Shown: piece by piece, positions 1 to 7,088 of the stretch
Numbering within the stretch: the stretch's first letter is position 1
Layout of the letters: each line of letters opens with the position of its first letter
DNA from: Blastococcus sp. KM273128
GTDB taxonomy: Bacteria; Actinomycetota; Actinomycetes; Mycobacteriales; Geodermatophilaceae
Reading direction: 5' to 3'
NCBI RefSeq assembly: GCF_021698975.1
Contig: NZ_SSXA01000038.1
Location: 1 to 36,984 of the forward strand
Length of the DNA stretch: 36,984 bases
Made by a program: the position numbers and the translations under genes
The notes under the pieces: generated by a model
What the model was told of the DNA's origin: nothing
The model's input: the letters and a program-made list of their open reading frames with translations, nothing else
Database searches by the model: none

Positions 1-1
1 G

Positions 2-130
2 GTCACGCCCCCGTTCCGCGTCGCGACCGACGAGGAGATCGCCGCGCTCCAGCCGGTCTGGGGTCGTGCGTCGCAGCGGCAGGCGACGGCGGACACCGAG
101 CGCGAGCCGGACGCCAGGCGGCGGAGGTGA
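2..130 (+). CDS. C-terminal 42 residues of an unidentified protein (5' end outside window)
   Basis: An open frame enters the window and reads VTPPFRVATDEEIAALQPVW, then an Arg-rich tail, before a TGA at 128-130. G/C at third positions is consistently high, as expected for real coding sequence here. The stop overlaps the GTG start of the next gene in a GTGA arrangement, which implies translational coupling with the USP-like gene. Too little of the protein is visible to name it. Confidence 0.6.
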   Translation, partial: VTPPFRVATDEEIAALQPVWGRASQRQATADTEREPDARRRR

Positions 131-603
131 CACGGGCCATCCCGGGGCCGGTGGCCGCGGTCGTCACCGACGATCTGGAGGCGGTACGCGCCGTTCGACA
201 CGCCGTCCGCCTGGCGCGCGACTGGGACCGGCCCCTTCTGCTCCTCGTCCCTCTGCCTGGTACCGGGCTGTCTCTGGACCCAGCGCTGCACGAGGTCGCA
301 CGCCGGCGCCGCGAGCGCGATGCGGCAGCGGTGCTCGGCCGGATCACCCCCGCCCTCGGCGGGCGGCCGGCGCCCGCGCACGTGGTCACCTACCGCCCAG
401 TCCGTGCCCGGACGCCGGCCCTCACCGCGGCACTGCGAGCCGCGCGACGGGCCGGCGCCGAGGTCGTCGTCTGCGGCCCCCGCGCCGCGGGCCGGACGGG
501 CACCCGAGGGTTGGTTCTGCTCGACCCGGTCACCGGGCTAGCGGCGAGCGGCCAGCCTGCGCCGTCGCCGTCCGAGGGCGTCGGGGAGCATGTTCCCCGC
601 TGA
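127..603 (+). CDS. Divergent universal-stress-protein-like protein
   Basis: A 158-aa protein with alternating strands and helices of a Rossmann-like USP fold. An early strand reads PVAAVVTDDLEAVRAVRHAV, followed by PLLLLVPLPG, then a Lys-poor, Arg-rich helix (residues about 57-70), and a late strand AEVVVCGPRAAG that occupies the place of the nucleotide-loop region. USP proteins usually show G-2x-G-9x-G-S/T there; I see only part of that, so ATP binding is doubtful. The GTG start overlaps the stop of the upstream gene, so the two are probably one operon. The assignment is based on fold pattern alone; it could be another small alpha/beta protein. Confidence 0.55.
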   Translation: MTRAIPGPVAAVVTDDLEAVRAVRHAVRLARDWDRPLLLLVPLPGTGLSLDPALHEVARRRRERDAAAVLGRITPALGGRPAPAHVVTYRPVRARTPALTAALRAARRAGAEVVVCGPRAAGRTGTRGLVLLDPVTGLAASGQPAPSPSEGVGEHVPR

Positions 604-689
604 CCCGCCACGCAGGCTACCGAGGCCCTGCGGCGAACGTGGCTCCCCGCCGCGGCGGCCGCATGGGCCCTTCGGCAGGGCGTCGACCT

Positions 690-989
690 AGTCATCGGGT
701 CAACGGCAGCGGTCAGCTCAGCAAGGAGCGCGGCGGCCTTCTCCGCTTCCTGCCTCGCCTGCTTGGCGCGGGTCAGGGCATGGGGGGAACCGCCCGGCCC
801 CTCCGCCGCTGCCGCGACGAGGGCGGCGGCGGCCTGGTCCAGGGGCGGCCCGGCAACGGCGACTGCGGCGGGTCGCCGTCCAGCCGGGGGACCACGGCTG
901 CCTTGGCGACCCGCTTCCGGGCCAGCCCTGTCGACTTGGCCACCTTTACTCTCCCGGCCGGTGGTCAGGGCGGCAACTGTCGTGGTCAT
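690..989 (-). pseudogene. Probable broken small gene downstream of ardC
   Basis: An ATG at 987-989 follows a good ribosome site (GAAGGAG, about 8 nt away), 80 nt past the end of ardC on the same strand. The frame from this ATG begins MTTTVAALTTGRESK. Codon bias then favours the +1 frame, which reads VAKSTGLARKRVAKAAVVPR from a GTG at 941-943. Farther on bias returns to the first frame, with an Ala/Glu-rich helix (LTRAKQARQEAEKAAALLAE). The switch suggests a frameshift. The first frame stays open to 390 but that part runs antisense to the USP-like gene and is not convincing. Function unknown. A short intact gene in one frame is the alternative. Confidence 0.3.
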
Positions 990-1071
990 CGTGGGTTCTC
1001 CTTCGATGTTTCTGTGGGGTGGCGGTGCTCTCGGTGGGGTGCTGGTGGCGGCCATGTCGCGCTCTCCCCGC

Positions 1072-2157
1072 TCAGGTGGTGGCAAGAGACGCGGGCACCG
1101 GCGGTCGGCCCGGCCGGTCCGGCTGGCGGGGCCGCGTCCCCGTCCCCCGTGCGGCGTTCTCGGTGCTCTCGGCGCCGTCGAGGTGGTCGAGGATGCGGCG
1201 GGCGGCGGCGGTCACCGTCGCGGCGGCGGCGCGGACGATGTCGGTGTCCCCGGCTGACCAGGCGGCGACGTAGGGGACGGTGTAGGCGCCGGCGTCCAGC
1301 CCGGCCCAGGCGGTGACGATGTAGGCGATCGACCCGGCTTCGGCCTCGGCCCGCCCGCGGCACCCCCGGTAGTCGAAGTCGTCGGCGGTGTGCCCGCACT
1401 CGATGTGCGCCAGTTCGTGAGCGAGGGTCTTGACCGCCTGCGCCTCGGGGACGTCCGGGCGCACGCGGACGGTGCGGGCGGCCGGGTCGGTGAGGCCGTT
1501 GGCCTGCTCGCAGGCCTCGCGGACGAGCGTGTAGCCGTGGCCGGCGACCTGGGTGGCCAGCGCGTCCCACAGGGCGGCGGGGGCGTCACCGGTGAGCAGC
1601 TCGGGGACGATGTCGGGCAGCGGGTCGCCGTCGGTCTGGGAGATGTCGAAGACGTGCGCGACCCGGAACCCGCGCAGCACCCGCGCCCCGGCACGCTGGT
1701 CGGCGTCCCCGCCGGCCGGCTCCCTCGCCGTGCCCGTCGCCGTCGCGGCGGCGGGTGCCGCCTGGCCGGGGTCGGTGTTCTTGGGGGTGTAGGTGCACGG
1801 CGCCAGGACCGCGAGCCCGGTGGACCCCTTGACCACGCTGCGGCCCAGCGCCTTCCAGGTGCCGAACCCGGCAACCCGGGTCGGGCTGATGCCCAGCCGC
1901 GCGGCCTGCAGCTCGATCAGCATCTGGTTGTTGAGGCTGTAGGTGTGGAACTTCGCGGCGGCATCGAGCATCGCCCGCCACTGCGGATCGGCGGTCAGCT
2001 GCTCGACCTGCTCGCCGATCTGGTCGTGCAGGGCGGCGATCTTCGCTGCGCGCGCGGCGTCGGCGGCTTCCCGTTGCGGCTCGCTGAGGCGGGCGCGCCT
2101 ACCCCGCTCGTCCTTGCCGGTGCGGCTGCTACTGGTTGTGCTGTTGGTGCTGGTCAT
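1072..2157 (-). CDS. ardC: ArdC-family antirestriction protein (ssDNA-binding domain plus metalloprotease-like domain)
   Basis: The 361-aa protein has the two-part ArdC layout. The N-terminal DUF1738-like ssDNA-binding half (about residues 38-125) contains FHTYSLNNQMLIELQ and GFGTWKALGRSVVKG. The C-terminal half carries HELAH at 247-251, with a likely third metal ligand Glu in RAEAEAGSIAY near 271-275. ArdC of conjugative plasmids protects incoming DNA from restriction and works in the recipient cell; that is family knowledge, not shown here. The start at 2155-2157 is chosen for the GGGAGGG ribosome site; longer upstream frame has no coding character. A linker (about 126-155, Ala/Thr/Gly-rich) separates the halves. 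A broken small gene follows in the same direction. Confidence 0.88.
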   Translation of the reverse strand: MTSTNSTTSSSRTGKDERGRRARLSEPQREAADAARAAKIAALHDQIGEQVEQLTADPQWRAMLDAAAKFHTYSLNNQMLIELQAARLGISPTRVAGFGTWKALGRSVVKGSTGLAVLAPCTYTPKNTDPGQAAPAAATATGTAREPAGGDADQRAGARVLRGFRVAHVFDISQTDGDPLPDIVPELLTGDAPAALWDALATQVAGHGYTLVREACEQANGLTDPAARTVRVRPDVPEAQAVKTLAHELAHIECGHTADDFDYRGCRGRAEAEAGSIAYIVTAWAGLDAGAYTVPYVAAWSAGDTDIVRAAAATVTAAARRILDHLDGAESTENAARGTGTRPRQPDRPGRPPVPASLATT

Positions 2158-2285
2158 CTGGACCCTCCCGGAACTGGAGCCGAAGCCGGTACGGAAGGGA
2201 CTGCGGAACAGGTGTCCTGCCACCCATTCCCCCGGCCCGTCCGGCACAGAGCTCTGCTCAGGGGCCGGGAGCGACGGCGGGGGAC

Positions 2286-2347
2286 GACCGGACCAAGACT
2301 GCTTCCGCAGCGCAGCGCCCGAAGGGCGGAAGGATCTTGGTCCGGTC
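2286..2347. repeat. Large imperfect hairpin in the ardC leader
   Basis: Outer arms GACCGGACCAAGA (2286-2298) and TCTTGGTCCGGTC (2335-2347) pair perfectly over 13 bp. Inner arms CTTCCGC (2302-2308) and GCGGAAG (2326-2332) pair over 7 bp after a small asymmetric bulge (3 against 2 nt). A competing apical stem CGCCC/GGGCG sits at 2316-2328. The structure begins 129 nt upstream of the ardC start codon. Possible roles are an RNA leader structure, a single-strand DNA promoter or an initiation site. Confidence 0.8.
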
Positions 2348-2683
2348 GGGAGGAGACGGCGCGGGAGGCCCTTACGCTGAGCTGCCGGACGGGTCGGGGG
2401 ACCAGCAAGGACAGCCCGCCGCAGGCGGACGGTGACGACGGCGCAGCCGGCGCCGCGCGCAGCGTGGCCCGATGTGTGCTCCTGGCCCACCCCACCGGCC
2501 CCGGCGCGACGACGGCGACGGCGCGCCCACCGGTCAGCGAGCCCCATCACCCGACACGTCGCGGAGAGACCAGAGGGACCGGCCACGGGCACTGCCGTCC
2601 CGCCGGGCCCCGGGTGCGGTGTCGTGCGCCATGAGTCGAGCGTGGCCAGGCCAGCGCCCGCCCAATGGTGTCGGTCCCGATGT

Positions 2684-2707
2684 TGTGGACAGGAGCCATC
2701 GTCCACA
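2684..2707. repeat. Inverted repeat TGTGGAC-N10-GTCCACA
   Basis: Perfect 7-bp arms at 2684-2690 and 2701-2707. Each arm overlaps a near match to the actinobacterial DnaA box TTGTCCACA (8 of 9 for the left arm read on the minus strand, CTGTCCACA). The palindrome could be a regulator site or part of an origin. No iterons surround it. Confidence 0.45.
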
Positions 2708-3115
2708 GGGACCGGTTGCGCGGGAGCGTCCCGATGCCCGGGCCTGCACCGGCTGGCTGCAGGACAACAGGAGGAGAACCGGAGGAAGGCCATCCGCAGA
2801 ACGTGGTTCCCAAGCGCGGGCGGCGCAGGCCGGTCAGGGACAGGGCCGCGGAGCGACAACCGGGGATCAACCGGAGACGAACAGGAGGCGGTCCGGGGAG
2901 ACCCCCTGATCGAGACGGGGCCGAACCCGGCCGTAGTACCGGGAGGCTGTCCACCGGCCGGTCTCCGTCGCTAGCAGGTGCCCCCCACCGGTGGCCGTAC
3001 AGGGGAAGAACCGGAGCCCGTCAGAAAAGGCTGGCTGTGAGGTGTCACCAGCGGGCCCGAAATGGCGCCTTCTGTGGTGAAGGCACCGCCACCGACGACT
3101 TCCGGGGAGCCAGCC

Positions 3116-3325
3116 ATGCCCGACCCCACCGCCGGCCACGAGCCGGAGCTGCTGACCATCACCGAGGCCGCCGACGTGCTGCGCGCGCCGGTGGCCACTC
3201 TCCGGTACTGGCGACACCTCGGCACCGGCCCGAACAGCTTCCGGCTCGGCCGGCGCGTCCTCTACCGCCGCGTCGACCTGCGCGCCTGGATCGACGCACA
3301 AGCTGACCAGTCCCCCCGCCGATAG
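3116..3325 (+). CDS. AlpA/excisionase-type helix-turn-helix DNA-binding protein
   Basis: A 69-aa winged-helix protein of the MerR-like HTH_17 type. ELLTITEAADVLRAPVATLR forms the helix-turn-helix, followed by YWRHLGTGPNSFRLGRRVLY, the wing, and VDLRAWIDAQ. This is the usual form of excisionases and AlpA-type regulators of actinobacterial integrative elements, where the protein bends DNA at the attachment site or switches on excision. The start at 3116 follows GGGGAG; an in-frame ATG at 3062 lacks a ribosome site and adds a low-complexity stretch. No integrase follows, contrary to the common xis-int order, so the role as excisionase is inferred from family only. Confidence 0.75.
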   Translation: MPDPTAGHEPELLTITEAADVLRAPVATLRYWRHLGTGPNSFRLGRRVLYRRVDLRAWIDAQADQSPRR

Positions 3326-3503
3326 CCCCGCGCCCGGCGGAGGGCGGCTGGGCGGGGCGCGAAGCCGCGTCGGACTCCCGGCAGACGGTGCGGCCGTGTG
3401 GCCAGCCCTGTCTGTGGACGACGACGGCCGTGCACAGAAGCCGGCCGGGACAGGCTCCGGCGGCGCCGGAACGGCGACGCTCGCATCACCGAGAGGAGCA
3501 GCG

Positions 3504-4163
3504 ATGGGATGGATGGGCCCGGTCGTGGGCGGCCAGGAGCACGAGGGCTGGGTGGTGCCGCTGTTCGCCGACGGCGCGCAAGGCGCCGGCACCACCAGCG
3601 CCCGCGGGGTGCTGATCGCCCGCCGGCCCGACGACGGGCCCTGCGACGGCGACCGGGTCCGGCTGACCTACCGCAACGGTGCCACCGCCGAGGGCGTCTG
3701 GTCCGACGGCACGGTCATCGGCGATGACGGGATCATGCCCGCCGACGCCGGCGACCCGGTGCACTGCGAGGTGATCGAGGAGGCCGACCAGTGGCGTCCG
3801 GACGCGGAGGTGGTCGGCTGGGTCGCCGGCTGCACCTGTGGCTGGCGCGGCATCCCCTGGGCCCGCGTGACCGCATGGGAGCTGGCCGACCCGGCGGCGC
3901 GGCAGCTGGTCGTTGCCGGTCCGTGGGCCGACCTGGAGGCCGCCGACGAGACGCAGGTCATCGCCGAGTGGCGCCGGCACATCGCCGGATGGCAAGCCCT
4001 CGAGGACGTCGAGGCGGCCGCCGCCGGGCAGGCCGCCGCCGCCCGCGCGCTGGACGAGGCGGTGCGCGCCGCCGTCGCGGCCGGGGCCTCGTGGGCCGAC
4101 ATCGGCCGGGTCACCGGCCTGACCGGCCGGTCGGCGGCCGAGCGGTGGTCCCCCCGTGGCTGA
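3504..4163 (+). CDS. Accessory protein of unknown function with C-terminal HTH-like segment
   Basis: The 219-aa protein starts at an ATG preceded by GAGAGGAG. The N-terminal part (1-105) is rich in beta strand (GVLIARRPDD, DRVRLTYRNGATAEGVWSDG). A Trp/Cys-rich block follows (VVGWVAGCTCGWRGIPWARV, about 109-128) with a C-T-C pair that might bind metal or form a disulfide. A long Ala-rich helix precedes SWADIGRVTGLTGRSAAERW at the end, which reads like a helix-turn-helix of sigma-factor region 4 type. I do not recognise the family. It lies downstream of the AlpA-like gene, 178 nt away, and its stop overlaps the possible starts of the next gene. Confidence 0.75.
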   Translation: MGWMGPVVGGQEHEGWVVPLFADGAQGAGTTSARGVLIARRPDDGPCDGDRVRLTYRNGATAEGVWSDGTVIGDDGIMPADAGDPVHCEVIEEADQWRPDAEVVGWVAGCTCGWRGIPWARVTAWELADPAARQLVVAGPWADLEAADETQVIAEWRRHIAGWQALEDVEAAAAGQAAAARALDEAVRAAVAAGASWADIGRVTGLTGRSAAERWSPRG

Positions 4164-4520
4164 GCAGCCGACCGGCCAGCCCGGACCGAACGAGCAAATC
4201 CCGTCAAGGGCGGCGCATCCCGCTCGTCGTCGACCTCGACGGCGAGCCGCTGGCCCCGCTGCGCGCCCTGGAAGAGATCCTGCTGCGCCTGGGCACGTGG
4301 GAGGACGACGACCAGCAGGATCCGGGCACCGAGACCGAGCCGCTGCGATTGCCGGCGCCACTGGCCAACCGGGTCGCCCTCGCCGCTGTCCAGCGCCTGC
4401 TAAGCGCCCTGGCGCCCACCCAGTCCCGGCCACCACGGTGCGGCCGGCTGCTCGCCCCGGACGGCCGCTACGAGTACGCGCTCACCCTGCCCGGCGCCGG
4501 AGTCGACGGTGACCGCCCGT
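4145..4520 (+). pseudogene. Gene of unknown function that has lost its 3' end
   Basis: Codon bias clearly marks one frame: IPLVVDLDGEPLAPLRALEE, then LANRVALAAVQRLLSAL and DGRYEYALTLPGAGVDG. This frame has no stop before it runs antisense into the next gene and ends only at 4840, so the natural 3' end is missing after about 4515. The 5' end is also unclear: a GTG at 4145 is in frame, but the more natural coupled start GTG at 4156 (VAEQPTGQPGPNEQ) is in another frame, which suggests a frameshift near 4200. The sense is of a small element gene cut off when the module at about 4520-6900 arrived. Function unknown. Confidence 0.5.
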
Positions 4521-4525
4521 CCTGG

Positions 4526-5752
4526 TCACGCCACTCGCCGGCCGAGGTTGGCGCGGATGTCGGCGGCCACGTCCGAGAGATGCCGGTAGGTGTCGGTGGG
4601 CAGCCGCCAGCCGATTCCCGCCTCGGCGAGGACGTCGTTCCCCGCTCGGGTGGACAGTGCGGCTTGCTCGGCATCCCGGGAGATCTTGTTGAGTCGCCAG
4701 CTGGGCGAGGCGGGCATGCGGTCGATCTCGGACAGTTCGCGGTGGCGTGCGCGCACGGCGTGCTCGCGCCAGCTGTTTATCATGCTGCTGGCGCCGTCCG
4801 GGCAGCAGGAGCTCTCCGGGCAGACCAGCGTGGCCCGTAGCAGCCGGTTCTCGAGCAGCTTCTGGCCATGGCTGCGGTCGAGGCTGCGGCCGAAGGCGGT
4901 GAAGTACACGTTGGCCTCGCCGCCGCCCGTGCGGGGCTTGTCGCTGGGACGCCTGCGGGCCAGCAACTGGGGAAAGTGGCCGGCCTCGCCGTGCCCGGGA
5001 CCGGTCTCGTAGCCGGCGGCTCCCACGCCGGTAAGGGCTGCACCGTAGAGGCCTTGGCGCCAGGACAGCACCCGCCGTCCGGCGGCGGCGTGCTGGGTGG
5101 CGGTCATCAGCGTGGCGATGGCGTCGTAGCTGGCGGTCCGCTGCTTGGACCAGGACATCGACAGCGCCACGTAGCGGGTGTTCATCTCATCAGCGGTAGC
5201 GAGGAACGGGTCCAGCCCGGCCGGCCAGGTGGACTGGGGGCCGAACTGGTGCAGGGACGCGGCGAAGACCGGCGCGACGGGCAGGTCGATGTCTTCGCGC
5301 TCCAGATAGCGGGCGGTCCGGATCAACAGGCTGCGGTTGACCTCCAGCCAGGCGCTGTTTCGCCGGTCGACGTAGACGTAGGGCGGAATGAGCACCGTAG
5401 CGCCCTGCTCGCGCTGGAAGCCGATTACCTGGTCGACCAGTTCGTCCTGCAGTTCGTGGTGGCCGAGGTCTGCCGGGGTCAGCTTGTCTGCGGTGGCGTA
5501 CGGCAGTCGCGCCCAGCCATTGCTCGGCGACTGCTGATCGGCCAGCAGCGGGGTGAGCGGGTCGACCAAGAACGGCACCCCGGCTGCATCCGCAGTCTCC
5601 CGGAGGCCCGGCCGCTCCATCGCCACCTGCGCATCGGCAACCACCCCGGTGAGCGGCAGCTCCCGCAGGGGCCACAGTCCGCTGGCGGCCGGGGCGCACA
5701 GATCCTTGACGAGCAGGTGGTCACCGCGACCGGCCCTGATCAACAGATCCAT
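4526..5752 (-). CDS. Uncharacterised 408-aa protein, possible TIM-barrel, divergent from the Xre/RES pair
   Basis: Start at ATG 5750-5752 behind TAGGAGAC; a longer frame to 5812 runs through the promoter region. The sequence alternates strands and helices as in a TIM barrel: TGVVADAQVAME (35-46), VPFLVDPLT (59-67), ATVLIPPYVYVD (118-129), LPVAPVFAAS (157-166), RYVALSMSWS (193-202), a Gly-rich turn GVGAAGYETGPGHGEAGHF (242-260). Near the C-terminus a cysteine group C311, C316, C317 with H331 and H337 could bind zinc, as in tRNA-guanine transglycosylase relatives, but the spacing does not match their C-x-C-x2-C motif. I do not recognise the family. It is transcribed away from the toxin-antitoxin pair through a shared 161-nt control region, and may belong to the same module. 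Confidence 0.75.
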   Translation of the reverse strand: MDLLIRAGRGDHLLVKDLCAPAASGLWPLRELPLTGVVADAQVAMERPGLRETADAAGVPFLVDPLTPLLADQQSPSNGWARLPYATADKLTPADLGHHELQDELVDQVIGFQREQGATVLIPPYVYVDRRNSAWLEVNRSLLIRTARYLEREDIDLPVAPVFAASLHQFGPQSTWPAGLDPFLATADEMNTRYVALSMSWSKQRTASYDAIATLMTATQHAAAGRRVLSWRQGLYGAALTGVGAAGYETGPGHGEAGHFPQLLARRRPSDKPRTGGGEANVYFTAFGRSLDRSHGQKLLENRLLRATLVCPESSCCPDGASSMINSWREHAVRARHRELSEIDRMPASPSWRLNKISRDAEQAALSTRAGNDVLAEAGIGWRLPTDTYRHLSDVAADIRANLGRRVA

Positions 5753-5778
5753 CGGTGAGTCTCCTACCACAGAGTTAC

Positions 5779-5822
5779 CGAACTGTGACGCTTGCGGGGT
5801 GAACGTTAGCACGAACTTGACG
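5779..5822. promoter_or_regulatory. Direct repeats, candidate antitoxin operators
   Basis: CGAACTGTGACG (5779-5790) and CGAACTTGACG (5812-5822) start 33 bp apart, three turns of the helix, in the region between the 408-aa gene and the Xre antitoxin. Xre-type antitoxins usually repress their own operon, so these are candidate binding sites. TATAGC/TAGCGT at 5851-5858 could be the rightward -10 element. Confidence 0.4.
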
Positions 5823-5913
5823 ATGTACCTAGCGGCGAACGGTGAGGATGTATAGCGTCTACCTCGCAGGCCGAACGGACCGATCGGCGCTGCCTCAGAA
5901 GGAGACCAGTCAG

Positions 5914-6312
5914 ATGAGCCCGACCCGCACCGCCGCGGCGGCGGCGTCCCAGCCTGCGTCGCACGACCCGGCCGGAGACTCCCCCGTCTACCGCCATGTC
6001 GTGGCCGACACGCGCCGCGCGCTCACCCTCGCCGAGATCGGGGAGATCGTCGGCGCCGGAGAGCGCGCAGTGCAGAAATGGGCCGCCGGCGCCGCGCGGC
6101 CCGAGGGCACCAAGCGCGACCGGCTGCTGGAGCTGCAGTACGTCATCGCAGAGCTCTCCGACGTCTACAAGCCCGAAGGCATCGACATCTGGCTGCACGC
6201 CCGACAACGCGCCCTAGGCGACCGCCGCCCGATCGACGTACTGAAGGCAGGCGACTTCGAGACCGTGCTGCGACTGGTGCAGCGCCTCGCCGGCGGGCCG
6301 AAGGTTCGGTAA
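5914..6312 (+). CDS. Xre/MbcA/ParS-family antitoxin
   Basis: The 132-aa protein has a helix-turn-helix in the N-terminal half (LTLAEIGEIVGAGERAVQKW, 38-56, followed by AAGAARPEG) and ends in the toxin-binding DUF2384-like domain (WLHARQRALGDRRPIDVLKA, then DFETVLRLVQRL). This is the classic antitoxin partner of RES toxins: it binds the toxin and represses the operon. The start follows AAGGAGACC. The RES toxin gene begins 3 nt after its stop, in the usual antitoxin-first order. The first 25 residues are a low-complexity Ala/Pro tail. Confidence 0.9.
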   Translation: MSPTRTAAAAASQPASHDPAGDSPVYRHVVADTRRALTLAEIGEIVGAGERAVQKWAAGAARPEGTKRDRLLELQYVIAELSDVYKPEGIDIWLHARQRALGDRRPIDVLKAGDFETVLRLVQRLAGGPKVR

Positions 6313-6315
6313 GGC

Positions 6316-6873
6316 GTGCAGCGCTCCATCGCCGAACGCGTCGCGGCCGTGCCACCGATCAGCGTGCACGGCACCTTCTACCGACACGCGGCGGTCAACC
6401 GCGACGCCTTCGCCGGCGGCGACCAGGGACGCTGGGGAGAGACGTTTCCCGTCATCTACCTCGGCCGTCCACCGACGTCAGTCACCGCCGAGGCCTACAG
6501 GCACCTGGTCGAGGCCTACGGGATCCCCGTCGAGCTTGTGCAGCCGCGCCGCTTCTATACCGTCACCGTGGATGTCGACGCGGTGCTCGACCTCACCAAC
6601 CCCCACAACGTCGCCGCCGTGGGACTCTCCGCTGCCGACCTGAGGTCCGAGGTCGACGACTACGCCGCCTGCCAGCGCGTCGCCGCCGCCGCCCACCAGC
6701 TCGAGCTGCATGCCGTCCTCGCCCCCTCGGCCACCGGCCTGGGCGAGACGCTCGCGCTCTTCCGGGAACGGATCACCCTGCGGGAGATGCCGGTGGTGCG
6801 CACCGAGGAGACCTGGAACACGCTGCCGGCCGACCCACGCCAGCTCCGCGCCGTCCCGCCCAGGCAGGCCTGA
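6316..6873 (+). CDS. RES-domain toxin (NAD+-degrading family)
   Basis: The 185-aa protein from a GTG start shows the RES landmarks: FYRHA (Arg 23), GRWGETFPVIYLG (Arg 39, Tyr 48), a helix with Glu 59 and Tyr 61, and LAPSATG (Ser 138). Characterised members such as MbcT of M. tuberculosis and RES of Pseudomonas putida deplete NAD+ by hydrolysis or phosphorolysis and halt growth; I infer the same here. All the key residues seem present, so the toxin looks intact. It is coupled to the Xre antitoxin (3-nt gap). In an integrated element such a pair would stabilise the element or act as abortive defence. Confidence 0.88.
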   Translation: MQRSIAERVAAVPPISVHGTFYRHAAVNRDAFAGGDQGRWGETFPVIYLGRPPTSVTAEAYRHLVEAYGIPVELVQPRRFYTVTVDVDAVLDLTNPHNVAAVGLSAADLRSEVDDYAACQRVAAAAHQLELHAVLAPSATGLGETLALFRERITLREMPVVRTEETWNTLPADPRQLRAVPPRQA

Positions 6874-7003
6874 CCCAAGTCATCCCACACCGGGCTCCTG
6901 ACTGACCTGCGCGGTAGTGGACCAGGCCGCCGCCCCGGCGCCACAGCGGTCACGCCCCCGAGACCAGGCGCGGGGCTGACGGGCGGACTGTCTCACAATC
7001 TCG

Positions 7004-7032
7004 GTCCGCACATAGTCCGCAGAAAGTCCGCA
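7004..7032 (+). repeat. Three GTCCGCA repeats with 11-bp period near the element end
   Basis: GTCCGCA occurs at 7004-7010, 7015-7021 and 7026-7032, each start exactly 11 bp from the last, so all copies face the same side of the helix. An inverted copy of AGTCCGC lies at 6983-6989. The array is about 110 bp from the element/tadA junction. Phased direct repeats near an attachment site are typical of excisionase or integrase arm sites; that role is inferred. Confidence 0.6.
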
Positions 7033-7088
7033 AGACACCCAGAACGCGCCGTCCTCGACCAACGACACTTCACGCCTATACATGCAGC

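Larger units (their letters stand above)
2158..3115. other. Gene-free region between ardC and the AlpA-like gene
   Basis: About 960 bases without a convincing gene. Frames exist on both strands but show no protein-like composition. The region holds a large imperfect hairpin at 2286-2347, an inverted repeat TGTGGAC/GTCCACA at 2684-2707, purine-rich stretches near 2768-2790, and a small hairpin GCCTTC/GAAGGC at 3067-3084 just upstream of the AlpA-like gene. It must contain the promoters of ardC (leftward) and of the AlpA-like gene (rightward), and could hold an origin of replication or of transfer; the latter is inference. Confidence 0.5.

Noticed and set aside
986..1874. Shifted-frame Arg/Pro-rich open frames within ardC
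   Set aside because: They mirror the ArdC frame, which alone contains HELAH and the ssDNA-binding motifs.
2547..2954. Minus-strand open frame of 135 codons between ardC and the AlpA-like gene
   Set aside because: Composition is not protein-like (scattered Pro/Ser/Arg, rare codons), no ribosome site, and several equally long frames overlap it.
4526..5752. Naming the 408-aa protein as tRNA-guanine transglycosylase or DpdA
   Set aside because: The strand pattern and Cys/His cluster are only suggestive; the catalytic Asp motifs and C-x-C-x2-C zinc site are not seen.
1..6960. 13-bp direct repeat GGTCACGCCCCCG at 1-13 and 6948-6960, considered as attachment-site repeats
   Set aside because: The left copy lies inside a coding frame, far from any boundary sign, and a 13-mer of this composition can recur by chance in GC-rich DNA.
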